From Eubacteriaceae bacterium UBA6119 (GTDB lineage: Bacteria > Bacillota > Clostridia > Eubacteriales > UBA1433), in NCBI GenBank assembly GCA_002423395.1, contig DIVZ01000004.1, forward strand, positions 92,750 to 156,749: a stretch of DNA of 64,000 nt, read 5' to 3'. A model generated the notes under the pieces. It was not told the origin of the DNA, ran no database searches, and saw only the letters and a list, made by a program, of their open reading frames with translations. How positions within the stretch are numbered: position 1 is the first letter of the stretch; every line of letters starts with the position of its first letter. Of this stretch, positions 35,209 to 44,240 are shown one piece after another. The position numbers and the translations under genes are program-made.

Positions 35209-36126
35209 TTATCTTTTTGAAGAATCCGCCTCTGCTTGATTAAAAATAAGATTTTGCTTTATTTTCTTTATATCATTCTCTTTCGAAATTGAAGGTCCTG
35301 CTGAAGTTTTTATTAAAGTAATATCTAATTTTGATATATTTTGAACTACTAATTTTTTTTCTACACATCTATATACTTCACCCCATTCATCTATACATCT
35401 AGTTAATTCGGGATTAAATAAAACAATATTATATGATTCTGATTTTGTATCATTCATACTTCCATACTTTATTCCATCAATCCCACGATTTTGTAGATAA
35501 GCAGAAATATATTGACTAGGTGAGTACTCTATATCATTACGTTCATTATTAGGCATTGAAAATGCATTTTGAATTTTTGACAAAAAATTATATCTTATAA
35601 TTTTTTCAGTACCTTCTAATTTACTAATATCATTACTTTTTAAATTAATAATTGTTAAATCTTGAGCAGCACTAAATCTTGATACAGATATCAAATCAAA
35701 TATATTAAGCCTGGTTTCTGCACAAGCAGTTTGAGGATTACTTGCTAGATATAAATATGATACTCCTGCAGGATTCGCTCTGCCTGATATCGCTAGCTCT
35801 TTTGGCGGTGCTTTCATATTATCTTTATCAAAACCATTAATTCCACTCTTTGTAGAATCATTTATAATATCTGTTTCAACTTTTATTAATTTTATATCAT
35901 TAGGTTTAATAATCCTTGCTCTATAAAAAATGCTATCTTGATTAATTTTTTCTTTATAGTCAAAAAGTATTTCAATATATTTTTCAAATTCTGTATTTGA
36001 GAAATATCTGTTTTTATACTTAATTGATTCAACAAAATCATTCCATGCAGCTGATACTGTATAATATGTATGCCATTCCTTTACAACTTGCAACATCTGT
36101 TCTGTAGTCTGTTTATTATTTTCCAT
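35209..36126 (-). CDS. RES-domain protein, putative NAD+-targeting effector
   Basis: The 305-residue protein has a helical N-terminal segment of about 65 residues and then a RES domain: FYRARI, GRANPAGVSYLYLASNPQTACAETR and a later YNIVLFNP. The Arg, Glu and Tyr positions expected for RES NAD+ phosphorylase/glycohydrolase toxins are kept. RES toxins normally pair with an Xre-type antitoxin; none lies beside this gene. It also carries a C-terminal extension of about 50 residues. Codon use is AT-rich relative to neighbours, like the 27417 gene. AAAGGAAT precedes the ATG. Confidence 0.78.
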   Translation of the reverse strand: MENNKQTTEQMLQVVKEWHTYYTVSAAWNDFVESIKYKNRYFSNTEFEKYIEILFDYKEKINQDSIFYRARIIKPNDIKLIKVETDIINDSTKSGINGFDKDNMKAPPKELAISGRANPAGVSYLYLASNPQTACAETRLNIFDLISVSRFSAAQDLTIINLKSNDISKLEGTEKIIRYNFLSKIQNAFSMPNNERNDIEYSPSQYISAYLQNRGIDGIKYGSMNDTKSESYNIVLFNPELTRCIDEWGEVYRCVEKKLVVQNISKLDITLIKTSAGPSISKENDIKKIKQNLIFNQAEADSSKR

Positions 36127-36174
36127 TTATATTATTCCTTTAAATAAATTTTTAACAGTTGATATTATATGACA

Positions 36175-36516
36175 TCACAACTTTACCCTCTTCCCCCCAA
36201 ATGAGTGTATAGACCTTGTTCCCGCAATGCACCTGCCCCACTGCACAGTTCCCGCCGGCACAAACAGCTCATCTCCCGCGTTAAGCACAATTTCCCTGTC
36301 TTCAAAACACGCTGTATATTGACCTGATATTATTACAGTGTATTCATCAAAGTCGTGCACATGCTTTGCTGACTCCCGCTCAGAATAGCACGTCCAAAAC
36401 GCCATCTGACTTCCGTCTTTTCCCTCAAAATAATAGCCTTCAACATCTTTTGTGTTCTGCTGACTTGCATCTATGCGGTTTAATTCGCTTTTCATAAATT
36501 CGGGAAAATCGTTCAT
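36175..36516 (-). CDS. Cupin-domain protein
   Basis: The 113-residue protein is one small cupin barrel: AKHVHDFDEYTVIISG holds the His-x-His and Glu metal ligands of cupin motif 1, and AGDELFVPAGTVQWGR is motif 2. The function could be a small enzyme or a ligand sensor. The ATG at 36516 is preferred because AGAGG lies 7 bases upstream; an ATG 14 codons earlier lacks a site. It is followed on the same strand by the RES gene but separated by about 50 bases. Confidence 0.8.
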   Translation of the reverse strand: MNDFPEFMKSELNRIDASQQNTKDVEGYYFEGKDGSQMAFWTCYSERESAKHVHDFDEYTVIISGQYTACFEDREIVLNAGDELFVPAGTVQWGRCIAGTRSIHSFGGKRVKL

Positions 36517-36563
36517 GCTAAAACCTCTTCTTGAACTTAAATAATAAATTGTTTGCATATTAT

Positions 36564-37265
36564 TTATTTGTATTTGATTAATCTTTCATTTGCCTTTTTA
36601 AATTCGCTATATCCAAACGGCTTGCCGTGCGACGGACAATACAGTTCGGCGTTTATTTTTATCAACTCTCCCCATGTATTTTTAAGCAATTTCTCATCAT
36701 CCGCAAACGGCGGATATTTATTGCCGAAAAAATTAACAGCGCAATCTCCCATTATAACTATTTTACTGTCAATTATTATTGATACACTGTCTTGCGTGTG
36801 CCCGGGGGTATATGCCAATTTTGCATCCGTTCCTAAGTAAGATTTTACTGTATCATCAGTCAAAGCTTCGGCTTTTTCACATGCGTCAAATTCAGTGAAA
36901 TTATTAAACGGAGATCTGTTACTTAAAAAGCATATTGCCTTACCTAAAAAATTTACGCCGTTAGGTATTGAGCATATGCCGTTTTTTATATTATTTAAGC
37001 CTTTTTCATAAATAAAAACAGAGCAGTTATAACTATCGGATAAATATCTTGCGTTGCCCGCATGGTCGGTATGGCTGTGCGTTAAAAATATTGCCTCGAG
37101 TTTGTCTATCTTATATTTCTTCAGACTTTTAACTATCGCTTTACTCTCTGCCTTAACGCTTGTGTCTATCAGCACATTTTTTTCGTTATATGAAACAATA
37201 TAGCATGAGCATCTAAGTGTATTTGTTCTGATTACTCGGTATTCGTTTTTATCATATATCAGCAT
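36564..37265 (-). CDS. MBL-fold metallo-hydrolase
   Basis: The 233-residue product has the metallo-beta-lactamase fold with the metal-binding motif LTHSHTDHAGNARYL, then YTPGHTQDSVSI, IVIMGDCAVN and a late CPSHGKPFG. These supply the histidines and aspartate of a binuclear zinc site. Glyoxalase-II-like thioester hydrolases and many other hydrolases share this pattern, so the substrate is unknown. AGGCGG precedes the ATG. It lies just upstream of the cupin gene on the same strand, with a gap of about 47 bases. Confidence 0.85.
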   Translation of the reverse strand: MLIYDKNEYRVIRTNTLRCSCYIVSYNEKNVLIDTSVKAESKAIVKSLKKYKIDKLEAIFLTHSHTDHAGNARYLSDSYNCSVFIYEKGLNNIKNGICSIPNGVNFLGKAICFLSNRSPFNNFTEFDACEKAEALTDDTVKSYLGTDAKLAYTPGHTQDSVSIIIDSKIVIMGDCAVNFFGNKYPPFADDEKLLKNTWGELIKINAELYCPSHGKPFGYSEFKKANERLIKYK

Positions 37266-37371
37266 TTTATCCGCCTAATATAAACTCATTAATCTACATT
37301 ATAACATATACATATAAACAATATTTAAAAATTGATTGCTTCATTTACTATAATAAAACTTATTTGACAAT

Positions 37372-37409
37372 AAAAATAAGACCTTTGCATTTATTGCTTA
37401 AGTCTTATA
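37372..37409 (-). terminator. Probable terminator of the DUF4434 gene
   Basis: ATAAGACTT and AGGTCTTAT pair across a loop of about 18 bases on the minus strand, then TTTTTATTG follows. It is 58 bases past the stop. Confidence 0.5.
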
Positions 37410-37466
37410 TTCTTATGGCAAATATTAATTTTAATTAATCTGCAAAAATAATCGTCCTTAGACCCT

Positions 37467-38393
37467 TTAAACATTTTTGTTGCTTTTATAATACACATAA
37501 TACTTATAATAGTTATCCTTTTGTGAACCTACATTTCTGTTTTGATAATGATTTATACTGAAAGCTGTAAACTTCTCAACATACTTGCTCTCTATGAAAA
37601 TCTGCTGTTCAATTCTGCTTTGTTCCGCGGGTACAAAGCCGGATTTTACCGCAGTAAATGTCTCAGTATCAGCATAAAGCTTTATACCTAAACAGTCAGC
37701 GGCTTTTTTTGTATATAAAAATAACTTATCCAGTTGCTCCATTGTGTTAAATCCCGCTCCGATGCTGTCCTGCATGGCAAGAATATCAATTCCTGTTTCG
37801 TGTAAGACATCAATTAGCAGTTCTTCCCATCCGGAATGCGAACATAAGAAAGAGAGCTTACCGTTATAAAAAGGAGCGATTATTATATCATCTTTGTTTA
37901 TTCGCTTAATAAATGAGCTTATCTCTTTATAGAAATTATTTAAGTGCGATTTTTGCTTTTTTGTAACGGCTGTGGTTTGTGAAAACTCATATGGAATATA
38001 CCAGCCCCCGAAAAATGGATGCGAGCCGTAAAGCATGTTAATTTCACATGCGATAGTCTTGTTAATTTCGGCTTCAGATTTAAGCCATGAATTTATGAAA
38101 GTATTTCCCGTCCACCAGCCGCTGTTTTCCCCAAGTCCTAGTCTTATCTCTGTTCCGACACATTCCGCCGCGCTTAAAGCCGTGTAGATAACGTCTTTCT
38201 CAGCGCATGTATACCCCTCTATCTTTGTAGGATAAATGGCATATCTGCTTTTTGTATCAACAGTATTCTGAATAATTATTTCATTAATACCAACATCTTT
38301 AAGCATTGTCAGCTCATCTGTCCATCGGGCATAGTCCCAGCTCTCTATAAACCATGGTTGTATAAATGAGCTGGAAAAAACTTTACTTCCCAT
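37467..38393 (-). CDS. DUF4434 protein, glycoside-hydrolase-like barrel
   Basis: The 308-residue protein resembles the DUF4434 family, predicted TIM barrels related to glycosidases. Recognisable parts are SSFIQPWFIESW, MLKDVGINEIIIQNTV, GLGENSGWW, FFGGWYIPYEFSQ and ILAMQDSIGAG. It has no signal peptide, so it appears cytoplasmic, unlike many secreted members. The acidic residues in WYIPYE and in YADTETF are candidates for catalysis. GGAGGGG precedes the ATG. It stands alone, so no sugar pathway can be assigned. Confidence 0.72.
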   Translation of the reverse strand: MGSKVFSSSFIQPWFIESWDYARWTDELTMLKDVGINEIIIQNTVDTKSRYAIYPTKIEGYTCAEKDVIYTALSAAECVGTEIRLGLGENSGWWTGNTFINSWLKSEAEINKTIACEINMLYGSHPFFGGWYIPYEFSQTTAVTKKQKSHLNNFYKEISSFIKRINKDDIIIAPFYNGKLSFLCSHSGWEELLIDVLHETGIDILAMQDSIGAGFNTMEQLDKLFLYTKKAADCLGIKLYADTETFTAVKSGFVPAEQSRIEQQIFIESKYVEKFTAFSINHYQNRNVGSQKDNYYKYYVYYKSNKNV

Positions 38394-38501
38394 ATAATCC
38401 CCTCCAATACAATATATTACGACAGGATTATTTGTATTAATTTCTACAGCAATTCTTTAAAATTACTATTTAACATTATTCGCGTCATATGCCAAAAACA
38501 T

Positions 38502-38526
38502 AAAAAGCCGCTGATTAAGCGGCTTT
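38502..38526 (-). terminator. Terminator of tRNA-Ala
   Basis: AAAGCCGCT / AGCGGCTTT with loop TAATC, followed by TTA on the minus strand, 28 bases beyond the tRNA. Confidence 0.8.
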
Positions 38527-38553
38527 GCATTATATTAAACTATAATTTTAATC

Positions 38554-38629
38554 TGGTGGAGATAAGGGGACTCGAACCCCTGACCTTCTGACTGCCAGTC
38601 AGACGCGCTCCCAGCTGCGCTATACCCCC
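38554..38629 (-). tRNA. tRNA-Ala (anticodon GGC)
   Basis: The complement folds into a 76-nt cloverleaf ending in CCA. The acceptor stem pairs GGGGGTA with TATCTCC and includes the G3-U70 pair that defines alanine tRNAs. The anticodon stem TCTGA / TCAGA encloses loop CTGGCAG, giving anticodon GGC. The T arm holds GGTTCGAGTCC. A terminator follows. Confidence 0.95.
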
Positions 38630-38793
38630 ACGCAAGAAATATTTTACTATGTTCACATCCTAAGTTCAAGCATTAATATTTTATATTTAAAATATTTGTT
38701 CCCTTATCTTCCCTCAGCAAGCTCAATCTTTTTGCACGGCAATTCATGTATTTTACTGCTCTACCCGTTAAATATCAGCTCGTGTTATCATTA
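38630..38793. other. Gap between tRNA-Ala and the first collagen-like gene
   Basis: No gene is evident. The minus strand contains a short D-arm-like stretch (GGGTAGAGCAG), but no cloverleaf can be built around it. The tRNA promoter presumably lies here; I could not identify it with confidence. Confidence 0.35.
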
Positions 38794-38821
38794 ACAAGTA
38801 TAAGTACACTATCATATAATG
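38794..38821 (+). promoter_or_regulatory. SigK-like promoter of the first collagen-like gene
   Basis: AC (38794-38795), 17 bases, CATATAATG (38813-38821), close to the sporulation SigK pattern AC-N16/17-CATAnnnTA. The second collagen-like gene has the same spacing and nearly the same boxes. Confidence 0.55.
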
Positions 38822-38873
38822 TTTAAGGCAGCAATGCCATTCAATATCAAATAATTAGAAAAGAGAGCAATAT

Positions 38874-39674
38874 ATGACTACTAACGATTTCAATATAGAC
38901 GAAAGTCATGAATTATATGATAATACAGAAAATTCGTCAAAAGATTCTTTGAAATCTAATACGGCTAAGCTTATAGACCATATCATACACCATGATTGCG
39001 ACAGACACCACGACTGCGACAAACACCACGACTGCGACAAACACCACGACTGCGACAAACATCACGACTGCTGCGGATGCATTGTCTGCCCGACAGGACC
39101 AACGGGGCCTGCCGGTCCCAGAGGACCTTCCATGGGAGGAGCTACTGGTGCAACAGGAGCTACTGGTGCAACTGGAGCTACTGGCGCGACTGGTGCAACT
39201 GGCGCAACGGGCGCAACAGGCGCAACCGGAGCTACTGGTGCAGCTGGAGGAATATCAAACTATGCAGATTTTTTTGCATTGATGCCTCCTGATAATGCAG
39301 CAACAGTTGCTCCCGGCACAGATGTAAGCTTTCCTCAGAACGGACCTACGAGCAGCACGACAATCACCCGTATTGATGCAAGTTCATTTAACTTGTCAGA
39401 TATTGGCACCTATCAGGTCTTGTTTCAGGTGAGTGTAGACGAAGCCGGCCAATTGATTTTAACTCTTAATGCCGCTGATCTAGCCTATACGGTGGTAGGA
39501 CGGGCAACTGGCACTTCTCAGATAGTGGGATTGGCTCTTGTGCAAACGACAGTAATAAACTCAATACTGACTGTGCGAAACCCTGCCGGCAATCCAACGG
39601 CGCTAACCATCACCCCTGTTGCCGGAGGAACGAGACCTGTTTCAGCACACCTTGTTATCACGCAAATCGCATAG
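38874..39674 (+). CDS. Collagen-like spore-surface protein, BclA-like
   Basis: The 266-residue protein has four parts. A polar N terminus is followed by a His-Cys repeat (five HHDCDK-type units, residues about 39-68) and then [10 protein letters not shown] collagen-like Gly-X-Y stretch follows ([13 protein letters not shown], then eleven GAT-type triplets). A C-terminal globular domain of about 135 residues ([19 protein letters not shown] to HLVITQIA) resembles the TNF-like trimer tip of BclA proteins. Such proteins form hair-like fibres on exosporium or spore surfaces. GAGAG-type purines precede the ATG. A SigK-like promoter supports late mother-cell expression. Thr residues in GAT triplets are likely glycosylation sites. 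Confidence 0.88.
   Translation: MTTNDFNIDESHELYDNTENSSKDSLKSNTAKLIDHIIHHDCDRHHDCDKHHDCDKHHDCDKHHDCCGCIVCPTGPTGPAGPRGPSMGGATGATGATGATGATGATGATGATGATGATGATGAAGGISNYADFFALMPPDNAATVAPGTDVSFPQNGPTSSTTITRIDASSFNLSDIGTYQVLFQVSVDEAGQLILTLNAADLAYTVVGRATGTSQIVGLALVQTTVINSILTVRNPAGNPTALTITPVAGGTRPVSAHLVITQIA
38988..39077 (+). repeat. 18-bp tandem repeat encoding HHDCDK units
   Basis: Five units of 18 bp; units 2, 3 and 4 are identical, while 1 and 5 diverge at the edges (HHDCDR and HHDCCG). Copy number could change by slippage without breaking the frame. Confidence 0.9.
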
Positions 39675-39808
39675 GGAGCCAGATCAACTTATTAGATTAT
39701 TCTACGGCAGGACGCAATTTAGCGTACTGCCATTTTTTTATAAAGAAATATAGTTCCCTTAAAGCATACATAGCGCAATGATAGGCAAAATATCTGTTCT
39801 CGTTATTA

Positions 39809-39836
39809 ACAAATATCAATGCGCCTTCATATAATA
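39809..39836 (+). promoter_or_regulatory. SigK-like promoter of the second collagen-like gene
   Basis: AC (39809-39810), 17 bases, CATATAATA (39828-39836). This fits AC-N17-CATAnnnTA. The downstream AAGGCAGCAATGCC-type leader is shared with the first gene. Confidence 0.6.
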
Positions 39837-39888
39837 AGTAAGGCAGCAATGCCAACTTAATATCAATAAACAGAAAAGAGAGTAATAA

Positions 39889-40662
39889 ATGACTAATAAC
39901 GATTCTAATATAGACGATCGTCATGAGTTAAATAATGAAAATTTAGAAAAAAATATATTCAAACCAATTCCTAAGCCCATAGACCATCACAAGCATCACG
40001 ACCGCTGCAGATGCATCATCTGCCCTACGGGCGCAACAGGGCCCAGAGGCCCTTCGATGGGTGGCGCTACCGGTCCAACGGGAGCAACAGGCGCAACAGG
40101 CGCTACAGGCGCGACCGGCGCAACGGGCGATACGGGCCCGACGGGACCAACAGGACCGGGCGCGATTATTCCGTTTGCCTCTAATGATTTAACAACTTTA
40201 ACAACAGTTCTCGGAGGTATTATTGGAGTACAGGCAGCTGTAGGCTTTGGAAGCAACAGCAGTGTCACCACAGTAGCGGGCGTCATTGATACAGCAGGAC
40301 TTACAAGCCAGGCATTGTCAATGCCCAGAGACGGTACGATAACTTCGCTTGCGGCATATTATAGTGTTGCGGCAGAAGCGGCTCTTGTCGGCAGTACTGT
40401 TACTATTACGGCGCAAATATATAGCTCTGCTACACCAAACGACAGCTTCACTCCGGTTGCCGGAGCTTCTGTCGTACTGGCTCCGCCGTTAACGGGAGCT
40501 GTTACGGTCGGCACAATCACAAGCGGAGTAACCACAGGGCTTTTAATTCCTGTTACCGCAGGAACCAGACTGATGCTCGTCTTTACCGCTACTGTTACAG
40601 CCGGTATAGATATCGCTACAATCCTTTCGGGATTTGTAAGCGGCGGTCTTGGTATAGATTAA
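39889..40662 (+). CDS. Collagen-like spore-surface protein with BclB-type C terminus
   Basis: The 257-residue protein shares its N-terminal start ([14 protein letters not shown]) and [23 protein letters not shown] with the preceding gene. It has a shorter collagen stretch and a different C-terminal domain: [29 protein letters not shown], the BclB exosporium-type domain. The His-rich segment here is short ([10 protein letters not shown]). It is a paralogue in its front half with a swapped tip, probably a second fibre protein of the spore surface. A matching SigK-like promoter precedes it. Confidence 0.85.
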   Translation: MTNNDSNIDDRHELNNENLEKNIFKPIPKPIDHHKHHDRCRCIICPTGATGPRGPSMGGATGPTGATGATGATGATGATGDTGPTGPTGPGAIIPFASNDLTTLTTVLGGIIGVQAAVGFGSNSSVTTVAGVIDTAGLTSQALSMPRDGTITSLAAYYSVAAEAALVGSTVTITAQIYSSATPNDSFTPVAGASVVLAPPLTGAVTVGTITSGVTTGLLIPVTAGTRLMLVFTATVTAGIDIATILSGFVSGGLGID

Positions 40663-40727
40663 CAGATAATAAATCAAATCTTTGTGTACCATTTGGCAAA
40701 CAAGGTTTGACTGTTATAAATATTCAG

Positions 40728-40755
40728 CCGGAGCATCTTACAACAGATGCTCCGG
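40728..40755 (+). terminator. Hairpin after the second collagen-like gene
   Basis: A perfect 10-base stem, CCGGAGCATC / GATGCTCCGG, with an 8-base loop. No strong T tract follows, so termination may be partial. Confidence 0.55.
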
Positions 40756-40845
40756 TCTATGTATTTATTAAAATTAAGAATATTTATTTAACTTAATTAA
40801 ACAATTAAATACGCTAAATAAAATCATACGACAGGAGGTATGCAA

Positions 40846-41952
40846 ATGCAAACAATCAGCTTATGCATGATAGTTAAAAATGAAGAAAATACGCTTGAGA
40901 ATTGTCTGTTATCAGTTATTGATATTGTCGATGAGATTATAATTGTCGACACAGGTTCAAACGATAACACAAAGCAAGTAGCGTTAAAATATACAGATAA
41001 AATATTCGATTTTCTTTGGGTGGATGATTTTTCAAAAGCACGTAATTTTTCTTTCGAAAAAGCCACTAAAGACTATATATTATGGCTAGATGCGGATGAT
41101 GTTTTATTGCCTGTCGATCAAGCGGCCTTGAAAATGTTAAAAGAAACAATAGATCCATACATAGATGGAGTCATGATGAAATATAATACCGGTTTTGATT
41201 CTATAGGCAATACTACATTCAGCTACTATCGCGAACGACTTGTAAAACAAAGTCGTTGCTTTAAATGGAAGGAGCCGGTTCATGAGTATCTGGAAGTATT
41301 CGGCAATATTATACAATCTGATGTAAGTGTCACACACACCAAGATATGCGATAAATGCTCTAACAGAAATTTAGTTATTTATGAAAAACAATTATCAGAA
41401 GGAAAAGAACTGTCTCCAAGAGGAACGTATTATTATGCAAGAGAACTGAAAAACAACGGCAGGTATTCAGAGGCAATTCAGTTTTTTAATCTTTTTCTTG
41501 ACACCGATAAAGGCTGGATAGAAGATAACATCAGCGCATGCTTAGAGCTTGCCTCGTGTTATGAACATGAGAACTTACCCCGTCAGCAGCACTTAGCCCT
41601 TTTGCGTAGTTTTATATATGATACTCCGCGCGCGGAAGCTTGCTGCGAAATCGGATATATTTACAAATCAAAAGAAGATTATAACAGGGCAGCGTTTTGG
41701 TTTAGGCTCGCGACTACCCTTGCAAAACCCGAAAACTGCTGGGGCTTTATTCAAGAAGACTTCTGGGGATATATACCGTTTATCGAACTTGTCGTTTGCT
41801 ACGATCGGCTGGGCATGACAAAACTTGCTGAAGAATACAACGAATTTGCGGGAAAGATTAAACCGAATGATCCCTCTGTAAACTATAACCGTCAATATTT
41901 CAAGTCTAATAAAACGGAAGAAAACAGAGGCAGCAACTTTTTGAATGGCTAA
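40846..41952 (+). CDS. Family 2 glycosyltransferase with TPR-like C terminus
   Basis: The 368-residue product begins ISLCMIVKNEENTLENCL and has IIIVDTGSNDNTKQVA and YILWLDADD, the nucleotide-sugar and DxD motifs of GT2 enzymes (about 1-150). The rest resembles tetratricopeptide helices, as in the SunS-like peptide glycosyltransferase group. It lies directly after two collagen-like spore-protein genes whose Thr-rich GAT repeats are typical O-glycosylation targets, so it may modify them. The ATG at 40846 is chosen since AGGAGGT lies 6 bases upstream; an ATG two codons earlier abuts the site. Confidence 0.85.
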   Translation: MQTISLCMIVKNEENTLENCLLSVIDIVDEIIIVDTGSNDNTKQVALKYTDKIFDFLWVDDFSKARNFSFEKATKDYILWLDADDVLLPVDQAALKMLKETIDPYIDGVMMKYNTGFDSIGNTTFSYYRERLVKQSRCFKWKEPVHEYLEVFGNIIQSDVSVTHTKICDKCSNRNLVIYEKQLSEGKELSPRGTYYYARELKNNGRYSEAIQFFNLFLDTDKGWIEDNISACLELASCYEHENLPRQQHLALLRSFIYDTPRAEACCEIGYIYKSKEDYNRAAFWFRLATTLAKPENCWGFIQEDFWGYIPFIELVVCYDRLGMTKLAEEYNEFAGKIKPNDPSVNYNRQYFKSNKTEENRGSNFLNG

Positions 41953-42004
41953 TTATAGAGTATTAACAATAATTTCCATCTACTAAGCATTAAATATATT
42001 ATAT

Positions 42005-42718
42005 CTATATCATTTTTCTGCTGAATTTTTTGTATATAATGCTTATCCATATAACACTAGTAGCCAATGCTAAAAGGAGGTATATCCCGTTTTCGCTTAT
42101 GCAAAGTTTCGCAATCCAAAAAGACGGCAAAAACGAGAACAAATATTGAAATTTATTTGTCAGAAAAAAAGGCACAGGCAGCCCTAACATTAAAATCCCT
42201 GACAGTTTTCCAAGCGCCATTCCCTCCACTCGGTTATGCGAAAACGAGAATAAAAATAAAGTAATAATAACACTTGAAACGCTTGTCAGCAGGCAGATAA
42301 TTATTATCATCCAAACAGACCATTCTGTAAGTGAAAATATACTCAAAATTATAACTGAAACAATAAATGCTATCCCTGCAGGAAAAATAAGCCTCGATAT
42401 TACATACCCTTTTTTACCCACCGGCGTGACCGCGAGAAAACTTGCTATATTCTCATCATACTCAGTAAGCATCATAAGCGCCGAAGCAAAACAAAACATG
42501 TACGGAGTCATCAAAGCAAGAAATAAATCGCACAACAGGTAATAATTTAATAAAATCGCTTCTTTATTAAAATAGCTGCAAAGAAATTTTTCTGCTGCGG
42601 GAATTCCAAATCGTATGAAAAACGCAGTCAGAACAACTGCAATGCATACCATAAAAAGCATACTGTCTTTAAATATTTGTTTTATAAACATAGCAAAAGA
42701 CCTATACAGAGGTTTCAC
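42005..42718 (-). CDS. ABC transporter membrane subunit (second)
   Basis: The 237-residue protein has six hydrophobic segments and resembles an ABC-2 type export permease, but lacks a clear named motif. Its start overlaps the stop of the preceding permease gene by four bases, so the two are coupled. It is the last gene of a tetR-ATPase-permease-permease operon. The substrate is unknown; such tetR-linked exporters often respond to drugs or peptides. Confidence 0.75.
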   Translation of the reverse strand: MKPLYRSFAMFIKQIFKDSMLFMVCIAVVLTAFFIRFGIPAAEKFLCSYFNKEAILLNYYLLCDLFLALMTPYMFCFASALMMLTEYDENIASFLAVTPVGKKGYVISRLIFPAGIAFIVSVIILSIFSLTEWSVWMIIIICLLTSVSSVIITLFLFSFSHNRVEGMALGKLSGILMLGLPVPFFLTNKFQYLFSFLPSFWIAKLCISENGIYLLLALATSVIWISIIYKKFSRKMI

Positions 42719-43398
42719 AGTTTAATACCTCCCAATGATTTAAAACTTTTTCTGACCTTACGCCAAGCGTAAACAGCAGCAAAAAAAGTCCAAAAAGCTA
42801 AAATAAACATGGCGAGAAATGCGTTTTCTCCGTTTTGACAAAGCTCAATTACGCACACGCCGGGATGCAGAATAAGCCATAGCGGCTTAAAGCCAAAAAG
42901 CCATGCTATGGCAGGCAAGCTGATTATAATTTCGGCAGGTATTGTCGCGACAATAAACTGATTTAATGTCTTGATATTCACAGCTAATATTATTCCGATG
43001 CAAGAGAACAGGCACGAGCCTAAAAACACACCTAAAATAAAATATATGTAATTTGATATAACTCTTCCTCCGAGCCCTATTAATACTGCCGCAGCAGTTG
43101 AGATAATCGCTATTGAAGTTAATTTTGATATAACATATTCGTATGGTTTTACGGGAGATATTGCAATGCTGTTCAAAACACGCTCGCCTTTTTCAAAAAG
43201 TATTATAGCCCCCATAAAAAAAAGTCCCATTGCAGCCGGATCTGTAAATATCATTATTATTGCGGCTTGTTCGCGCCATCTGCCGGGTAGCATATAAAGA
43301 ATGGCTATATACAGTATTGTAAAAACCGCATATAGAAAATAAAATCCGTATTTGAACTGGAAGCGTATGTCGCCGATAAGCAGTGACTTTGTTCTCAT
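42715..43398 (-). CDS. ABC transporter membrane subunit (first)
   Basis: The 227-residue, six-segment membrane protein resembles ABC-2 export permeases, with GAIILFEKGERVLNSIAISPVKPYEYVISK as the characteristic cytoplasmic loop. It overlaps the ATPase gene upstream and the second permease downstream by four bases each. GGAGGG precedes its ATG. Two distinct permeases suggest a heterodimeric channel with one shared ATPase. Confidence 0.8.
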   Translation of the reverse strand: MRTKSLLIGDIRFQFKYGFYFLYAVFTILYIAILYMLPGRWREQAAIIMIFTDPAAMGLFFMGAIILFEKGERVLNSIAISPVKPYEYVISKLTSIAIISTAAAVLIGLGGRVISNYIYFILGVFLGSCLFSCIGIILAVNIKTLNQFIVATIPAEIIISLPAIAWLFGFKPLWLILHPGVCVIELCQNGENAFLAMFILAFWTFFAAVYAWRKVRKSFKSLGGIKL

Positions 43399-44240
43399 TG
43401 CAAAGCCCTCCCTGTCAGTTCAACAAATATATCATTTAAAGTAGGCTCACTGCTGTGAATTGAAAGCAGCTTGTTTTCCTGCATTAATTTTTGCAACATA
43501 TTATCATTGCCTATACTGTTAAGCAATGCCTCATTTCGCACTTCTTTGCCGTTGCACATATAAGTGTAGCTTACTTTAGCCGCGCCTCTTGACATAATCA
43601 AATTTCGCGGCGTATCCAAAGCTCTTAATTTTCCGTCCGCAATAAAAGCAACGTGATCGCACAATTCCGTAGCGTCATACATATTGTGAGTCGTCAGTAA
43701 AATAGTTTTACCCATTGCTTTCTGCTGCAAAATAATGTCTTTCATGCGCCTTGAATTTGACGGATCCAGACCCGCTGTAGGCTCATCTAAAAAAAGCAAT
43801 TGCGGATCATGAACAAGCGCTTTAATAAAATTCAATCTTGATTTCATGCCTTTAGAAAAATCAGAAACCTTTTTATCTGCATCTTTAAGCAATCCCACGC
43901 TTTCAAGCAGCGTATCAATATCTTGTCTTTTTTTATATAGAGAAGAGAAAAAAACCATATTCTCCCTGGATGTTAATTTTTCATATAAGCTCGGGAATTC
44001 AAAATCTACCCCAATGTTTTCATAAAAACTGCTGTCATGACGTTTTACTTCTATGTTATTTACTTTCACATTTCCTTTATATGTTGTAATAAGCCCTGTA
44101 AGTATTTTTTGAATAGTGCTTTTACCCGCGCCTGACGGACCTAGAAACCCGAATATTTCACCGCTTTGCACAATAAAATTCATATCTTCAATAAATGGAT
44201 TTTTTGTATAACTGAAATTAAGATTATTTACTTCAATCAT
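43395..44240 (-). CDS. ABC transporter ATP-binding protein
   Basis: The 281-residue ATPase has Walker A GPSGAGKST, the signature SDFSKGMKSRLNF (SKGM in place of the usual SGGQ), Walker B LLFLDEPTAGLDP and the H-loop LLTTHNM. It energises the two permeases encoded downstream, exporting an unknown substrate. The signature variant is common in drug or peptide exporters of the CcmA/YhaQ type. The start overlaps the tetR stop by four bases, so repressor and transporter are one transcript. Confidence 0.92.
   Translation of the reverse strand: MIEVNNLNFSYTKNPFIEDMNFIVQSGEIFGFLGPSGAGKSTIQKILTGLITTYKGNVKVNNIEVKRHDSSFYENIGVDFEFPSLYEKLTSRENMVFFSSLYKKRQDIDTLLESVGLLKDADKKVSDFSKGMKSRLNFIKALVHDPQLLFLDEPTAGLDPSNSRRMKDIILQQKAMGKTILLTTHNMYDATELCDHVAFIADGKLRALDTPRNLIMSRGAAKVSYTYMCNGKEVRNEALLNSIGNDNMLQKLMQENKLLSIHSSEPTLNDIFVELTGRALQ

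Noticed and set aside
27417..36126. A defence island spanning the helicase-nuclease and RES genes
   Set aside because: The genes between them are ordinary metabolic ones (hydrogenase, queT-queF, PhzF, YbaK), and no integrase, repeat or other defence gene is present.
38690..38790. Possible second tRNA or tRNA remnant on the minus strand
   Set aside because: Only a D-arm-like GGGTAGAGCAG is visible; no acceptor or anticodon stem can be formed.
39130..39250. Nine-base periodic repeat, considered as a CRISPR-like or satellite array
   Set aside because: It encodes the Gly-Ala-Thr triplets of the collagen domain, has no spacers, and no cas genes are nearby.
39996..40286. Long open frame opposite the collagen-like gene
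   Set aside because: It is open only because the Gly-X-Y repeat is GC-rich and regular; it has no ribosome-binding site and reads as Val-Ala-Pro repeats.
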